A stretch of DNA of 64,000 bases from the NCBI RefSeq assembly GCF_023380025.1, contig NZ_CP097253.1:2327001-2391000 (forward strand), written 5' to 3'. A program made the position numbers and the translations under genes. Below are positions 25,069 to 33,637 of this stretch, one piece after another; position 1 is the stretch's first letter, and every line of letters starts with the position of its first letter. The notes beneath the pieces were generated by a model. The model was given only the letters and a program-made list of their open reading frames with translations, did not search any database and was not told the DNA's origin. This stretch comes from Sphingomonas glaciei (GTDB lineage Bacteria; Pseudomonadota; Alphaproteobacteria; Sphingomonadales; Sphingomonadaceae).

Positions 25069-26066
25069 AGCCCTTCGATCGCGCGGGCCAGCGTCTCGAC
25101 CGCGGCCATGTCCTGGTCCCAGCTGGTCACCAGCCGCGCTTCGCCCACGCCCCAGTCGTAGAAGTCGAAGCCTTGGGCCCTCAGCGCCGCCGCTTCCGCC
25201 GCGCTGACCTTCAGGAACACTTCATTGGCCTCGACCGGATAGACCAGCCGCTCTCCCGCCGCCTCGGCCAGTCGCCGCGCCGCAGCATTCGCCGCGCGCG
25301 CATTGTTCAGCCAGACATCGTCCTCGACCATCGCCAACAGCTGTGCCGCCAGATAGCGGCCCTTGCTCAGCAGATGCCCCGACCGCTTGCGCCGCCGGCG
25401 GATGCCGTCGGCCAGTGCGGGATCGAACAGGATCAGCGCCTCGGCCGACAGCCCGCCATTCTTGACGAAGCCGAAGCTCAGCGCGTCGACGCCCGCGCGC
25501 CAGGTCAGGTCGGCGACGCTCGCCCCGGTCGATGCCACTGCATTGGCGAAACGCGCCCCGTCGAGGTGGAAGCCGAGCCCGTGGCTCTTGGCCCACGCGC
25601 CCAGCGCCGCGGTCTCCGCCGCCGAATAGACCAGCCCATATTCGGTCGCATTGGTGATCGACAGCGCATCGGCCTGGACCTGGTGGACGTCGGGCCGGAT
25701 CCGGCCCCGCGCTTCTTCCAGCGCTTGCGGCGTCAGCTTCGCGCCCGGCCCGTCGACCAGTAGCAGTTTGGCCCCGCCGGTGAAGAATTCGGGTGCCCCC
25801 GCCTCGTCGACCTGGATGTGCGCCTCGCGGTGGCACAGCACCCCGCCATGGGGCGGCACCAGCCCCGCCAGCGCCAGGCAGTTGGCGGCGGTGCCGGTGG
25901 TCACCCACAGCGCGGTCACCTCGCGCTCGAACAAGGCCGAAAAGGCCGCGTCCAGCCGCTTGCTCCACGCATCGCCGTCATAGGCGGTGTCCAGCCGGTC
26001 GGCCTCGGCCATGGCCTTGAACACGGCCGGATGGACCGCCGCGGCATTGTCGGAAAAGAAGCGCAT
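25065..26066 (-). CDS. Low-specificity threonine aldolase family PLP enzyme
   Basis: This is a 333-residue fold-type I PLP enzyme that splits threonine or similar beta-hydroxy amino acids to glycine plus an aldehyde. Visible features are FFSDNAAAVHP at the N-terminus, the TTGTAANCLAL phosphate-binding region, HLDGARFANA with the PLP-contacting aspartate, and the PLP lysine in LSFGFVKNGGL. The usual family lysine motif is SxSKGLxAP; here it is FVKNGG, as in the alphaproteobacterial branch. Activity on threonine is expected from family, not shown. It is the first gene of an overlapping pair with an EamA transporter. Confidence 0.85.
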   Translation of the reverse strand: MRFFSDNAAAVHPAVFKAMAEADRLDTAYDGDAWSKRLDAAFSALFEREVTALWVTTGTAANCLALAGLVPPHGGVLCHREAHIQVDEAGAPEFFTGGAKLLLVDGPGAKLTPQALEEARGRIRPDVHQVQADALSITNATEYGLVYSAAETAALGAWAKSHGLGFHLDGARFANAVASTGASVADLTWRAGVDALSFGFVKNGGLSAEALILFDPALADGIRRRRKRSGHLLSKGRYLAAQLLAMVEDDVWLNNARAANAAARRLAEAAGERLVYPVEANEVFLKVSAAEAAALRAQGFDFYDWGVGEARLVTSWDQDMAAVETLARAIEGL

Positions 26067-26131
26067 GGCCTTCCTCTAGCCCGGCGGGGACGCGGGTCCA
26101 CCCTCTTCTTGGGACCAGACGTCCGCCAACG

Positions 26132-26166
26132 AAAAAGGCGGCGCCGGCCCCCTGACCGACGCCGCC
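26132..26166 (-). terminator. Rho-independent terminator of the beta-barrel protein gene
   Basis: On the minus strand GGCGGCG (26166-26160) pairs with CGCCGCC (26043+ i.e. 26143-26137) and is followed by TTTTTC. It lies 27 bases after the stop of the outer-membrane protein gene. This is the clearest intrinsic terminator in the window. Confidence 0.85.
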
Positions 26167-26192
26167 CTTCGTAAGGCCAGAAGGCGTGTCGC

Positions 26193-26858
26193 CTAGAAGC
26201 GATAGCCGAGGCCGAGCTGGAGGATCGGGTAGACCTTGAAGTTGTCGATATCGTCCTCGATCTCGCGCCGCTCGTTGGCGAGCTGGGTCTGAAACGCCGC
26301 ATTGGCGGCAATCGGGCCGGTCGCGGTCAGGCTGCGGACCCTGGGCTTGCCCTGGAACATGGCGCCCGCGTCGATGCCGAAATAGACGCCGCTCCCGACA
26401 CCGCCGCCGTAGCCGAGCGTCAGGGTCGGGGCGACCTTCTTGGCGCGCACTTCACCGCTCAGCGTGCCGATCTGCGCGCCGGTATAGGTGGCATCGCCCA
26501 CTTCGACGCTGGTGGTCGCCGCCGGGGAAGCGGTCAGTTCGACCCGGTTCTTGCCGACGCGCACGCCGCCCGAGAGGCGGAACCCGCCGCCGCCCGGATA
26601 GAAGTCGAGGCTGCCACCGAACGAGCGCAGCTTGAGGTCGCCATCATATTCGATGCCGTCCGAATCGACCCCGCGGCTGAGGCTGAAGAAGGTGGCGCTG
26701 CCGCGCACCCCGAAATTGGTCGACCGCCAGCCGACTTCCGGTCCAACGCCGAGCGTGCCGCCGGTGATACCGACGCCCACCGAGCTCGTCCTGGTCTGGG
26801 CCAGCGCGGGCGACGCAACAAGGGCCACGGCGCAGGCCGCTACGAATACATGACGCAT
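26193..26858 (-). CDS. Outer-membrane beta-barrel protein
   Basis: This is a 221-residue exported protein with a clean signal peptide (ALVASPALAQ, cleavage near residue 21) and alternating amphipathic strands. It ends in LQLGLGYRF with a C-terminal Phe, the BAM recognition mark. An OmpW/OmpA-like eight-strand barrel is likely. A good ribosome-binding site (GGGGGGAAG) precedes the ATG by about 8 bases. No ligand is suggested by context. It is followed by an intrinsic terminator and is probably transcribed alone. Confidence 0.82.
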   Translation of the reverse strand: MRHVFVAACAVALVASPALAQTRTSSVGVGITGGTLGVGPEVGWRSTNFGVRGSATFFSLSRGVDSDGIEYDGDLKLRSFGGSLDFYPGGGGFRLSGGVRVGKNRVELTASPAATTSVEVGDATYTGAQIGTLSGEVRAKKVAPTLTLGYGGGVGSGVYFGIDAGAMFQGKPRVRSLTATGPIAANAAFQTQLANERREIEDDIDNFKVYPILQLGLGYRF

Positions 26859-26998
26859 AAAGTTCTTCCCCCCTGGGAAACATCACGGTCGTTAATGACC
26901 GCAAGAACTAATCTATTTTGCTAAATCAAATTGATCAAGAGTCGTCGCGGATCTGCGTCCGGCGCGTTCCTGGGGTCTGTTTTGCGAGGAGGGGAAAA

Positions 26999-27073
<75 letters not shown>

Positions 27074-27132
27074 ACTGTCCGGAGACGGGCGGGCCTATGG
27101 CGGTGCGGCGCATGAGGTGTCAAGGGAAAGGA

Positions 27133-27261
27133 ATGGCAAACAAGGATAAAGAAGCAAGACTCGCCGCCGCGTTGCGCGAGAACCTCAGGAAGCGGAAGGC
27201 CGCCGCGGCACCGGCGAGCCCGCCCGTTGATACGCCAGTGCGGGAGGGGGAGGGCGGCTGA
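27133..27261 (+). CDS. Short charged protein of unknown function
   Basis: This is a 42-residue protein with a strongly basic helical N-terminal half (ARLAAALRENLRKRKAAAA) and a Pro-rich acidic tail. A good ribosome-binding site (GGGAAAGGA) precedes the ATG. Short proteins of this composition occur repeatedly in sphingomonads, but I know no function. The next gene in either direction is on the opposite strand, so it stands alone. Confidence 0.5.
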   Translation: MANKDKEARLAAALRENLRKRKAAAAPASPPVDTPVREGEGG

Positions 27262-27382
27262 GCGTCGGCCCCCGGACGTCCGCGCCGGCCGGCAAACGGC
27301 CGCAGATCGTTCCGCGCCGCCGATCGCCCCGAAAGACTGCCGACCTTGCGGAAGCGACCGTTCGCCGCCGACGCGGCCTTCG

Positions 27383-30300
27383 CTACACCAGCCAATGCCC
27401 CTGGTTGTACCCGGCCACCACGCCGTTCAGCCCGAACCCGACGATGTCGAGAGTGCCGTCATTGTTAATGTCTGCCAGTTCGCGGTGGAGGATGTTGTCG
27501 CTGCTCCAGCCCTGCTGCCTGCCGAAGTCCTGGACGTCGAGGCGCGCCGCGGCGAAGCTGCCGTCGCTCTGGCCATAGGCGATATAGGTTCCGGCAAAGC
27601 CGAAACCGACGATGTCGGCCCGGCCGTCGCCGTTCACGTCACCGACCTCCCGCGCGAAGTCGTTCTGGCTGGACCAGCCCTGGTTTCTGCCGAAATTGGC
27701 AAGCACCAGCTGGGCGGTCCTGAAGGTGCCGTCACCGTTGGACAGGGCGATCAGGGTACCGGCGGTCCCGAAACCGATGATGTCGTCGGCGCCATCGCCA
27801 TTGACGTCCGCGACCTCGCGTCGGAACGAATTGTCGCTGGCCCAGCCCTGCTGGACGCCGAAGTTCGCAAGGTCGAACCTGACCTCTCCGAAGGTGCCGT
27901 CCCCGTTGCCCAGCGCGACGAGCGTGCCTGCAGCGCCGAAGCCGACGATATCCGCCCTGCCGTCGCCGTTGACGTCGCCCAGCGTCCGGGCAAATCCTTC
28001 CTGCGTCGTCCAGCCCTGGTCGGCCCCGAAATTGGCGATGCCGCTGATCGCATCGGCAAAGGTGCCGTTGGCCCGGGCGAGTGAGACGAGGGTGCCGGCA
28101 ACGCCGAAGCCGACGATGTCGGCGCGGCCGTCGCCGTTCACGTCGGCCAGTTCGCGATGATATTGGTCGTCGCTTCTCCAGCCCGCTGTCTGTCCGAAGT
28201 TCGACACGGCGAGCCCGGGCGTGGTGAAGTTGCCACTCGCGGAGCCGAAGGACACCAGCACGCCGGCATTACCGAAGCCGACGATGTCGTTGTAGCCGTC
28301 GCCATTCACGTCGGCGACGTGCCGCGGATACTGGTACTGGCTGGTCCAGCCACCGGCGACGAGGCCGAAGTTGGCGACGAGTACGGCGCTCTGGCCGAAG
28401 AACTGCCCGGAGCTGAAGCCGAGCTCGACATTGCCGCCCGCAACCTCGCGGGCGGTGACGTAGCCGGTGCCGGGCCCGCTGAACGTGAAGGATCCCCCGG
28501 TGAAGCTGATCACGTCAACGCTGCGCGTGAGGTTGAGGTCGCTCAGCTTCGCATTGGTGATGATGATGCGGTCGCCCGCCGTGAAGTCGGTGATGAGGTC
28601 ACCGGCAAGCTCGGCCGCCGTGCCCCGGAAGATATCCGCACCGGCGCCGCCCGACAGCACGTCGTTCCCAAGCCCGCCTGACAGCACGTCGTTGCCAAAC
28701 CCGCCCTGTAGCTTGTCGCTTCCGGCACCGCCCAGCAGGGTGTCGTCGCCGCCGCTCGCATAAACGGTGCCGCCGATCGTTCCCCCGCGCCCGTCGTAAA
28801 GGTTGTTGCCGATGCCCAGCTTGACGTCGCCGGTGATCGTGCCGTTGTTGATGACGTAGCTGGTGTTGCCCGGCTGCGACGAATTGACGTCGGTGCGCTT
28901 GTCGTAGGGGCCATCGGTCGGATAGCCATAGCCACCGATCGCCGAACCGGCTTCGATGACCACACCCGCGCCTGGCGTCACCAGCGCGTTGGTAAGCACG
29001 CTGTTCTTCAGAATCAGCGTGACCTCGGGTGCAAGCATGATCTGATTTAAACCCGACGCGTTGGTAATGGTGATCGTGGCCGGGGGAACATAGGCCTCGG
29101 CATTGATCCACAACCGCTCGAAACCAGTCGCAGTAGAAAGATCGAAGGTGCGCTCGCCCTTGATCCCGGCAAGCTTGAACGTGTCGAGGCCCGCCCCGCC
29201 GTCAACCGACCCGTAGCTCGCAGGAACAGTGCCGAGGACCGTTTCGCTCAGAATGAAATCATCATTCCCACCGCCAAGGGCAATGGCGCTGACGACGCTG
29301 TCGCGGCCGAGATCCACTCGCTCAGCAGCGTCACTACCGTTCACCGACGCTAGCGAAGAGCGACGCAGCGAAAGGAAGTTGCCATTGATGGCCAGGCCTA
29401 CATTCGGATTGAGCGAATCGAGCAGGTTCACCGTGATCTGCGGCGCAACGACGATCTCGGCGAAATTCGATACATATTCGAAATTCGTGCCGCTCCTCAG
29501 ATCGAGGCGCTCGAACCCGGTGAAGCCGAAGCCCGTAAAGCGGGTGAAACCGGGGCCGGTATCGCCGCTCACTTGCACGCGAAGCGTATCAAACCCGGCA
29601 TCGCCGCTGGCGACGACCCAGGCGCTGTCCTGCGCGCCTTCGACGATGACCAGATCGTCACCATCGCCAGCCGAGATGGTTTCTTTAACGAGGGGGGTGC
29701 CACCGCCCCCGCCATTGATGATGTCCTTGCCCGATCCGCCCCAGATGGCGTCGGCGCCGAGCCCACCGTTGATGACGTCGTCCCCGTCCTCGCCATACAG
29801 CTTGTCGTTTCCGGCACCGCCATTGATGGTGTCGTTTCCGGCGCCGCCGCGGATTTCGTTCGCATCGTCATTGCCGGTCAGCGTGTCGGCAAAGGCCGTG
29901 CCGGTGATGTTCTCGATGCCGTTCAAGCGGTCGCCGCCCGCGCCGGAGCCGCTCACGAATTCCTGCTGCGAGAGGGTCACCGTGACGCCGCTGGCATAGG
30001 CCGAATAGTCGATTTCATCGATTCCGTCGCCGCCATGCAGAAGGTTACCGACCATGCCGCCGGTGCCTGAGCTGACGAAGCGGTCGTTGCCCGCACCGCC
30101 GAACACCTGGGCGATACTGCCGCCCGTATAAATGACGTCATTCCCGGCGCCGGCATTCACTTCCAGGAATGCGGACTGCGTAGCGAGGCGAAGGATGTCG
30201 TCGAATTCGGTCGCCCGGAAATACCCCAAGGTTTCGAAACCTCGGATCGTGCCGCCACCCAAGGTGACGATCTGACCGCTAGCGAGGGTCGCGGTATCGA

Positions 30301-31399
30301 AGTCGATGCCCTGCGTCAGGCCGCCCATCGAATAGTGCAGGGTGTCTTGCCCCACGCCGCCATCGAGAATGTCGCCATAGCCGCCGGCAATAAGATCGTC
30401 TCCCTCGACGCCGTAGATGGTGTCTTGTTCAAGCCCCATGTCGTCGGTGAGGATGTTCGGGTAAGGGCCGAAATCGGCCGATCCCAGCTTGTCGTTGCCG
30501 ATGTTGCCGTAGATCAGGTCGGCTCCTGCGCCACCCGCGATGGTCGCGGCATTCGCCGCCGCACGGATCTCGTCGTTTCCGGAGCCGCCGAAGACGTCGC
30601 CTCCATAATAGCTGTACTGGACCTCGATATAATCATCGCCGGCGCCGCCATCGATCTTGCCGTGGGCGAAGATGCGGTCGTTTCCATCGCCCCCTTCCGC
30701 CTTCGCGAAGGTGTTGGTGTTGGTGTAAAGGGTATCATTGCCGGCCCCGCCGATCACCGCCTGCAGATACTGACTCCCGCGCCCGTCGACGATATCGTCG
30801 CCGTCTCCCCCGTCGAGGTGGGCGGTGTAATAGCCGGCGAGAATGTGGTCGTTGCCGCCCATCGCGAAGACGGTGGTCCGGTCGGAATAGCCGTTCGAAC
30901 TGTTGCTCGCGACGTTGATATAGTCGTTGAAATTACTGCCTTCGACGAAACTGACGTTCTCGATCCCGGTGATGGTGCCGCCGCCGATCGACAGGCTGTC
31001 CTGACGGAAATCGGCGATCACCCCGCTCGTCGCGGCCATGAAGCTGATGAACAGGTAATCGGTGCCGTCCCCACCGTTGAGATTGTCGCCGTAGCCACCG
31101 AACAGACGGTCGTCGCCGGCCCCTCCGATCAGCGTGTCGCGCTCGGCGCCGCGGTCGAGCAATGGCGGGACGAACGGGTTGTCGTAATAGGGCAGGAAGA
31201 AATACGGGGAGCGGTCGCCGCTGTAGAGGTCGTCGTTGCCGTCGCCCCCGTCGAGGATGTCCTCACCCGCGTTGCCGGCCAGCGAATCCTGTCCGCTGCC
31301 GCCCGACAGGCGGTCGTCCCCGCCGTTGCCGTCCATCCGGTCGTCTTCCGCACCACCGGTGAAAATGTCCGAACCCGCCCCACCAACGAAAATCGCCAT
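27383..31399 (-). CDS. Large RTX (hemolysin-type calcium-binding) protein with C-terminal FG-GAP repeats
   Basis: This is a 1,338-residue predicted secreted protein. From its first residues it carries nonapeptide RTX repeats (GGAGSDIFTGG, GGSGQDSLAGNAGEDILDGG), and further blocks continue to about residue 990. Each block should bind calcium and fold into a beta-roll outside the cell. The last 340 residues are six FG-GAP/VCBS-like units with DVNGDGRADIVGFG, a second calcium-binding motif. No signal peptide is present, so type I secretion is likely, but no secretion genes are in the window. Usually RTX repeats sit near the C-terminus; here the order is reversed. Adhesion or matrix function is an inference. 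Confidence 0.88.
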   Translation of the reverse strand: MAIFVGGAGSDIFTGGAEDDRMDGNGGDDRLSGGSGQDSLAGNAGEDILDGGDGNDDLYSGDRSPYFFLPYYDNPFVPPLLDRGAERDTLIGGAGDDRLFGGYGDNLNGGDGTDYLFISFMAATSGVIADFRQDSLSIGGGTITGIENVSFVEGSNFNDYINVASNSSNGYSDRTTVFAMGGNDHILAGYYTAHLDGGDGDDIVDGRGSQYLQAVIGGAGNDTLYTNTNTFAKAEGGDGNDRIFAHGKIDGGAGDDYIEVQYSYYGGDVFGGSGNDEIRAAANAATIAGGAGADLIYGNIGNDKLGSADFGPYPNILTDDMGLEQDTIYGVEGDDLIAGGYGDILDGGVGQDTLHYSMGGLTQGIDFDTATLASGQIVTLGGGTIRGFETLGYFRATEFDDILRLATQSAFLEVNAGAGNDVIYTGGSIAQVFGGAGNDRFVSSGTGGMVGNLLHGGDGIDEIDYSAYASGVTVTLSQQEFVSGSGAGGDRLNGIENITGTAFADTLTGNDDANEIRGGAGNDTINGGAGNDKLYGEDGDDVINGGLGADAIWGGSGKDIINGGGGGTPLVKETISAGDGDDLVIVEGAQDSAWVVASGDAGFDTLRVQVSGDTGPGFTRFTGFGFTGFERLDLRSGTNFEYVSNFAEIVVAPQITVNLLDSLNPNVGLAINGNFLSLRRSSLASVNGSDAAERVDLGRDSVVSAIALGGGNDDFILSETVLGTVPASYGSVDGGAGLDTFKLAGIKGERTFDLSTATGFERLWINAEAYVPPATITITNASGLNQIMLAPEVTLILKNSVLTNALVTPGAGVVIEAGSAIGGYGYPTDGPYDKRTDVNSSQPGNTSYVINNGTITGDVKLGIGNNLYDGRGGTIGGTVYASGGDDTLLGGAGSDKLQGGFGNDVLSGGLGNDVLSGGAGADIFRGTAAELAGDLITDFTAGDRIIITNAKLSDLNLTRSVDVISFTGGSFTFSGPGTGYVTAREVAGGNVELGFSSGQFFGQSAVLVANFGLVAGGWTSQYQYPRHVADVNGDGYNDIVGFGNAGVLVSFGSASGNFTTPGLAVSNFGQTAGWRSDDQYHRELADVNGDGRADIVGFGVAGTLVSLARANGTFADAISGIANFGADQGWTTQEGFARTLGDVNGDGRADIVGFGAAGTLVALGNGDGTFGEVRFDLANFGVQQGWASDNSFRREVADVNGDGADDIIGFGTAGTLIALSNGDGTFRTAQLVLANFGRNQGWSSQNDFAREVGDVNGDGRADIVGFGFAGTYIAYGQSDGSFAAARLDVQDFGRQQGWSSDNILHRELADINNDGTLDIVGFGLNGVVAGYNQGHWLV
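27386..28390 (-). repeat. Six FG-GAP/VCBS-type protein repeats at the end of the RTX protein
   Basis: Six units of about 55-57 residues follow one another. Each has an NFG..QGW segment, then RELADVNGDGRADIVGFG with small changes, an AGTLVAL strand and a GDGTF turn. The final unit drifts to DINNDGTLDIVGFG. At the DNA level the units are similar enough to recombine, so the copy number may vary between strains. Confidence 0.85.
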
Positions 31400-31759
31400 C
31401 TATTCCCCCTGTTCGGCTTGGCTACGCACAAGCAACGATGCGACAATGATTAGCTGCCGCCGCCGAAACATCAAATAGTCGGAAGATACGCCGCGACTCA
31501 TCCGCCGAAAAACCTGCGGGAACGGGAGAAAATAGCGGCGCAGAAGGCTATTGCTGTCGAAGCTGCGACACCCGCCAAGGTTCGATAGCCGACAGTTCGC
31601 GACAGTTTGTCTGCGCGCGCAGACGATCGCCCCTCGCTGCATCTTCGCCCCGGTCAAGCAGAGGCTTTCGCACGAAGAATCAGTGAGGAACGTCGAGGCT
31701 TGTTCAGGCGCCGTCGATCGATGACTTGAGAGAACGTCCCGGGGCCGCCGCGTCGCGGT
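31400..31759. other. Intergenic region upstream of the RTX gene with a 16-base palindrome
   Basis: No gene is supported in these 360 bases. A perfect palindrome GTCTGCGCGCGCAGAC lies at 31609-31624, about 210 bases upstream of the RTX start codon, next to two direct GACAGTT copies (31591-31607). This could be an operator for a dimeric regulator controlling the RTX gene or pepP. Confidence 0.4.
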
Positions 31760-33547
31760 TCACAACGGTGCGCATTCCCCCTCCAGCCACGCGCGCTCTT
31801 CCGCCCCGAGCCCTGGCCCGATCCGCCGCACCACCTCGGCGTGATAGGCGTCGACCCATTGCCGCTCGCGCTCGCTCAGCAGTTCGCGCACGATCAGCCG
31901 CCGGTCGATCGGGGCAAAGGTCAGCGTCTCGAAGCCGAGCAATTCCTTCTCCGCGCCGGCCACCTCCTTACGCACCACCAGCACCAGATTCTCGATCCGG
32001 ATTCCGTATTCGCCTTCCTTGTAATAGCCGGGCTCGTTCGACAGGATCATGCCCTCGGCCAGCGGCTCGTCGCCCCCGGCATAAGCCCCGCCGACCGGCG
32101 CGATGCGCTGCGGGCCTTCGTGGACCGACAGGAAGCTGCCGACCCCGTGGCCGGTGCCGTGGGCGTAATCGAGGCCAGCTTCCCACAATGGCCGCCGGGC
32201 GAAGCTGTCGAGCTGGCCGCCGCGCGTGCCCTTGGGGAACAGCGCGGTGTCGATCGCGATATGCCCCTGCAGCACCCGGGTGAAGCGCTCGCGCATCTCC
32301 TGCGTCGGATCGCCCACCGCCACCGTGCGTGTGATGTCGGTGGTGCCATCCTCATACTGCCCGCCCGAATCGATCAGGTAGAGCGAGCCCGGCTGGAACG
32401 GCACGTTGCTCTTCTCGGTCGAATGATAATGCGGGCTCGCCCCGTTGGCGCCGAACGCCGAGATGCTGTCGAAGCTGAGGTCCTTGAGCGTCGGGTCCTC
32501 GCGGCGGATCTGCTCCAGCCGCGCCGAGGCCTTGAGCTCGTCGAGTTCGCCCTGATGGTCCTCGACCCACTTCAGGAACCGAACCATCACCGCGCCGTCG
32601 CGGGTCTGCGCGGCGCGGTGGCCGGCGACCTCGACCGCATTCTTGGTCGCGCGCGGCAGCACGGTCGGATCGCGCAACGCGATGATGGTCGCGCCGGCCT
32701 TCTCCAGCGCCTCGCCGATCGCCGCCACCGACCGCTCGGGATCGACCGCCACCGTCTTCCCGCCAAGCTCGCCCAGCTGCTGCTCGAACGCCGCCCGCTC
32801 GTGCAGCCGCACCCCGTTGCCGAGGTGCTGGCGAAGCTCGGCGGTGACCTTTTCGCCCTCGACGAACAGGTCCGCCGTGCCGTCGGCGTGGACCAGCGCA
32901 AAGGCCAGGCCGACCGGCGTACGCGCGACGTCGGCCCCGCGCAGGTTGAAGGTCCAGGCGATCGAATCGAGCGCCGCGAGCACGGCGGCATCGGCACCCT
33001 GCGTGCCCAGCCAGTCGGCCACCGCCTGGCGCTTGTCGGCGCTCGACCGCCCCGCCAGCCGCTCGGGATGGACGATCAGCGGCGCCTTGCTGGGCTGCGG
33101 CCGGTCTTGCCACACCGCGTCGACCGGATTGGCCGTCACCGCCACCAGCTCGGCGCCCTTCGCCGCCAGCGCCTCACGGGTGCGCTTCACCCAGTCGCCG
33201 CGTTGCAGCCATGGGTCGTAACCGATCCGCGCGCCCGCCGGCGCGTTGGCCTTGAGCCAGTCGGCGGGGCTGCTCTCCGGCACCGATTCGAACGACCAGT
33301 CCGCCCCGTCGACCTGTTGCCGCACCTGCAGCGTGTAGCGGCCGTCGGTGAAGATCGCCGCCTTGTCCGCCAGCACCGCCGCCGACCCCGCCGAACCCTG
33401 GAACCCGGTCAGCCAGGCGAGGCGATGGGCGTAGCTGCCGACATATTCGCTCATATGCTCGTCGGTCAGCGGAATGACGAAGCCGTCGAGGCCCAGGGCG
33501 GCGAGTTGCCCGCGAAGGGCGGCGAGGCGGTCGGAATGCGTGCTCAT
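31760..33547 (-). CDS. pepP: Xaa-Pro aminopeptidase (M24B family)
   Basis: This metallopeptidase removes an N-terminal residue that precedes proline. The 595-residue form has two creatinase-like N-terminal domains and a C-terminal pita-bread domain, as in eukaryotic-type aminopeptidase P. The metal ligands are visible: two aspartates in LIDSGGQYEDGTTDITR, the histidine in HGTGHGVGSFLSVHEGP, and glutamates in SNEPGYY and GIRIENLV. The start at 33547 (MSTHSDRLAAL) gives the expected N-terminus; the frame extends upstream to 33613 without family similarity. It is divergent from oligopeptidase B. Confidence 0.94.
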   Translation of the reverse strand: MSTHSDRLAALRGQLAALGLDGFVIPLTDEHMSEYVGSYAHRLAWLTGFQGSAGSAAVLADKAAIFTDGRYTLQVRQQVDGADWSFESVPESSPADWLKANAPAGARIGYDPWLQRGDWVKRTREALAAKGAELVAVTANPVDAVWQDRPQPSKAPLIVHPERLAGRSSADKRQAVADWLGTQGADAAVLAALDSIAWTFNLRGADVARTPVGLAFALVHADGTADLFVEGEKVTAELRQHLGNGVRLHERAAFEQQLGELGGKTVAVDPERSVAAIGEALEKAGATIIALRDPTVLPRATKNAVEVAGHRAAQTRDGAVMVRFLKWVEDHQGELDELKASARLEQIRREDPTLKDLSFDSISAFGANGASPHYHSTEKSNVPFQPGSLYLIDSGGQYEDGTTDITRTVAVGDPTQEMRERFTRVLQGHIAIDTALFPKGTRGGQLDSFARRPLWEAGLDYAHGTGHGVGSFLSVHEGPQRIAPVGGAYAGGDEPLAEGMILSNEPGYYKEGEYGIRIENLVLVVRKEVAGAEKELLGFETLTFAPIDRRLIVRELLSERERQWVDAYHAEVVRRIGPGLGAEERAWLEGECAPL

Positions 33548-33637
33548 GCCCGCTCCTCTAGCGCCAGCGGCGGGGTGGACGAAAGCTCCTCTCTTGCGCC
33601 ACGTTGCCCGCACACCAGATCGGGGACCTGTTCACCC

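Noticed and set aside
31841-33637. Plus-strand open frame running into the oligopeptidase gene
   Set aside because: It is antisense to pepP, has the Arg/Asp/His-rich composition of antisense GC-rich DNA and no recognised domain; the oligopeptidase starts at 33638 with a clear signal peptide.
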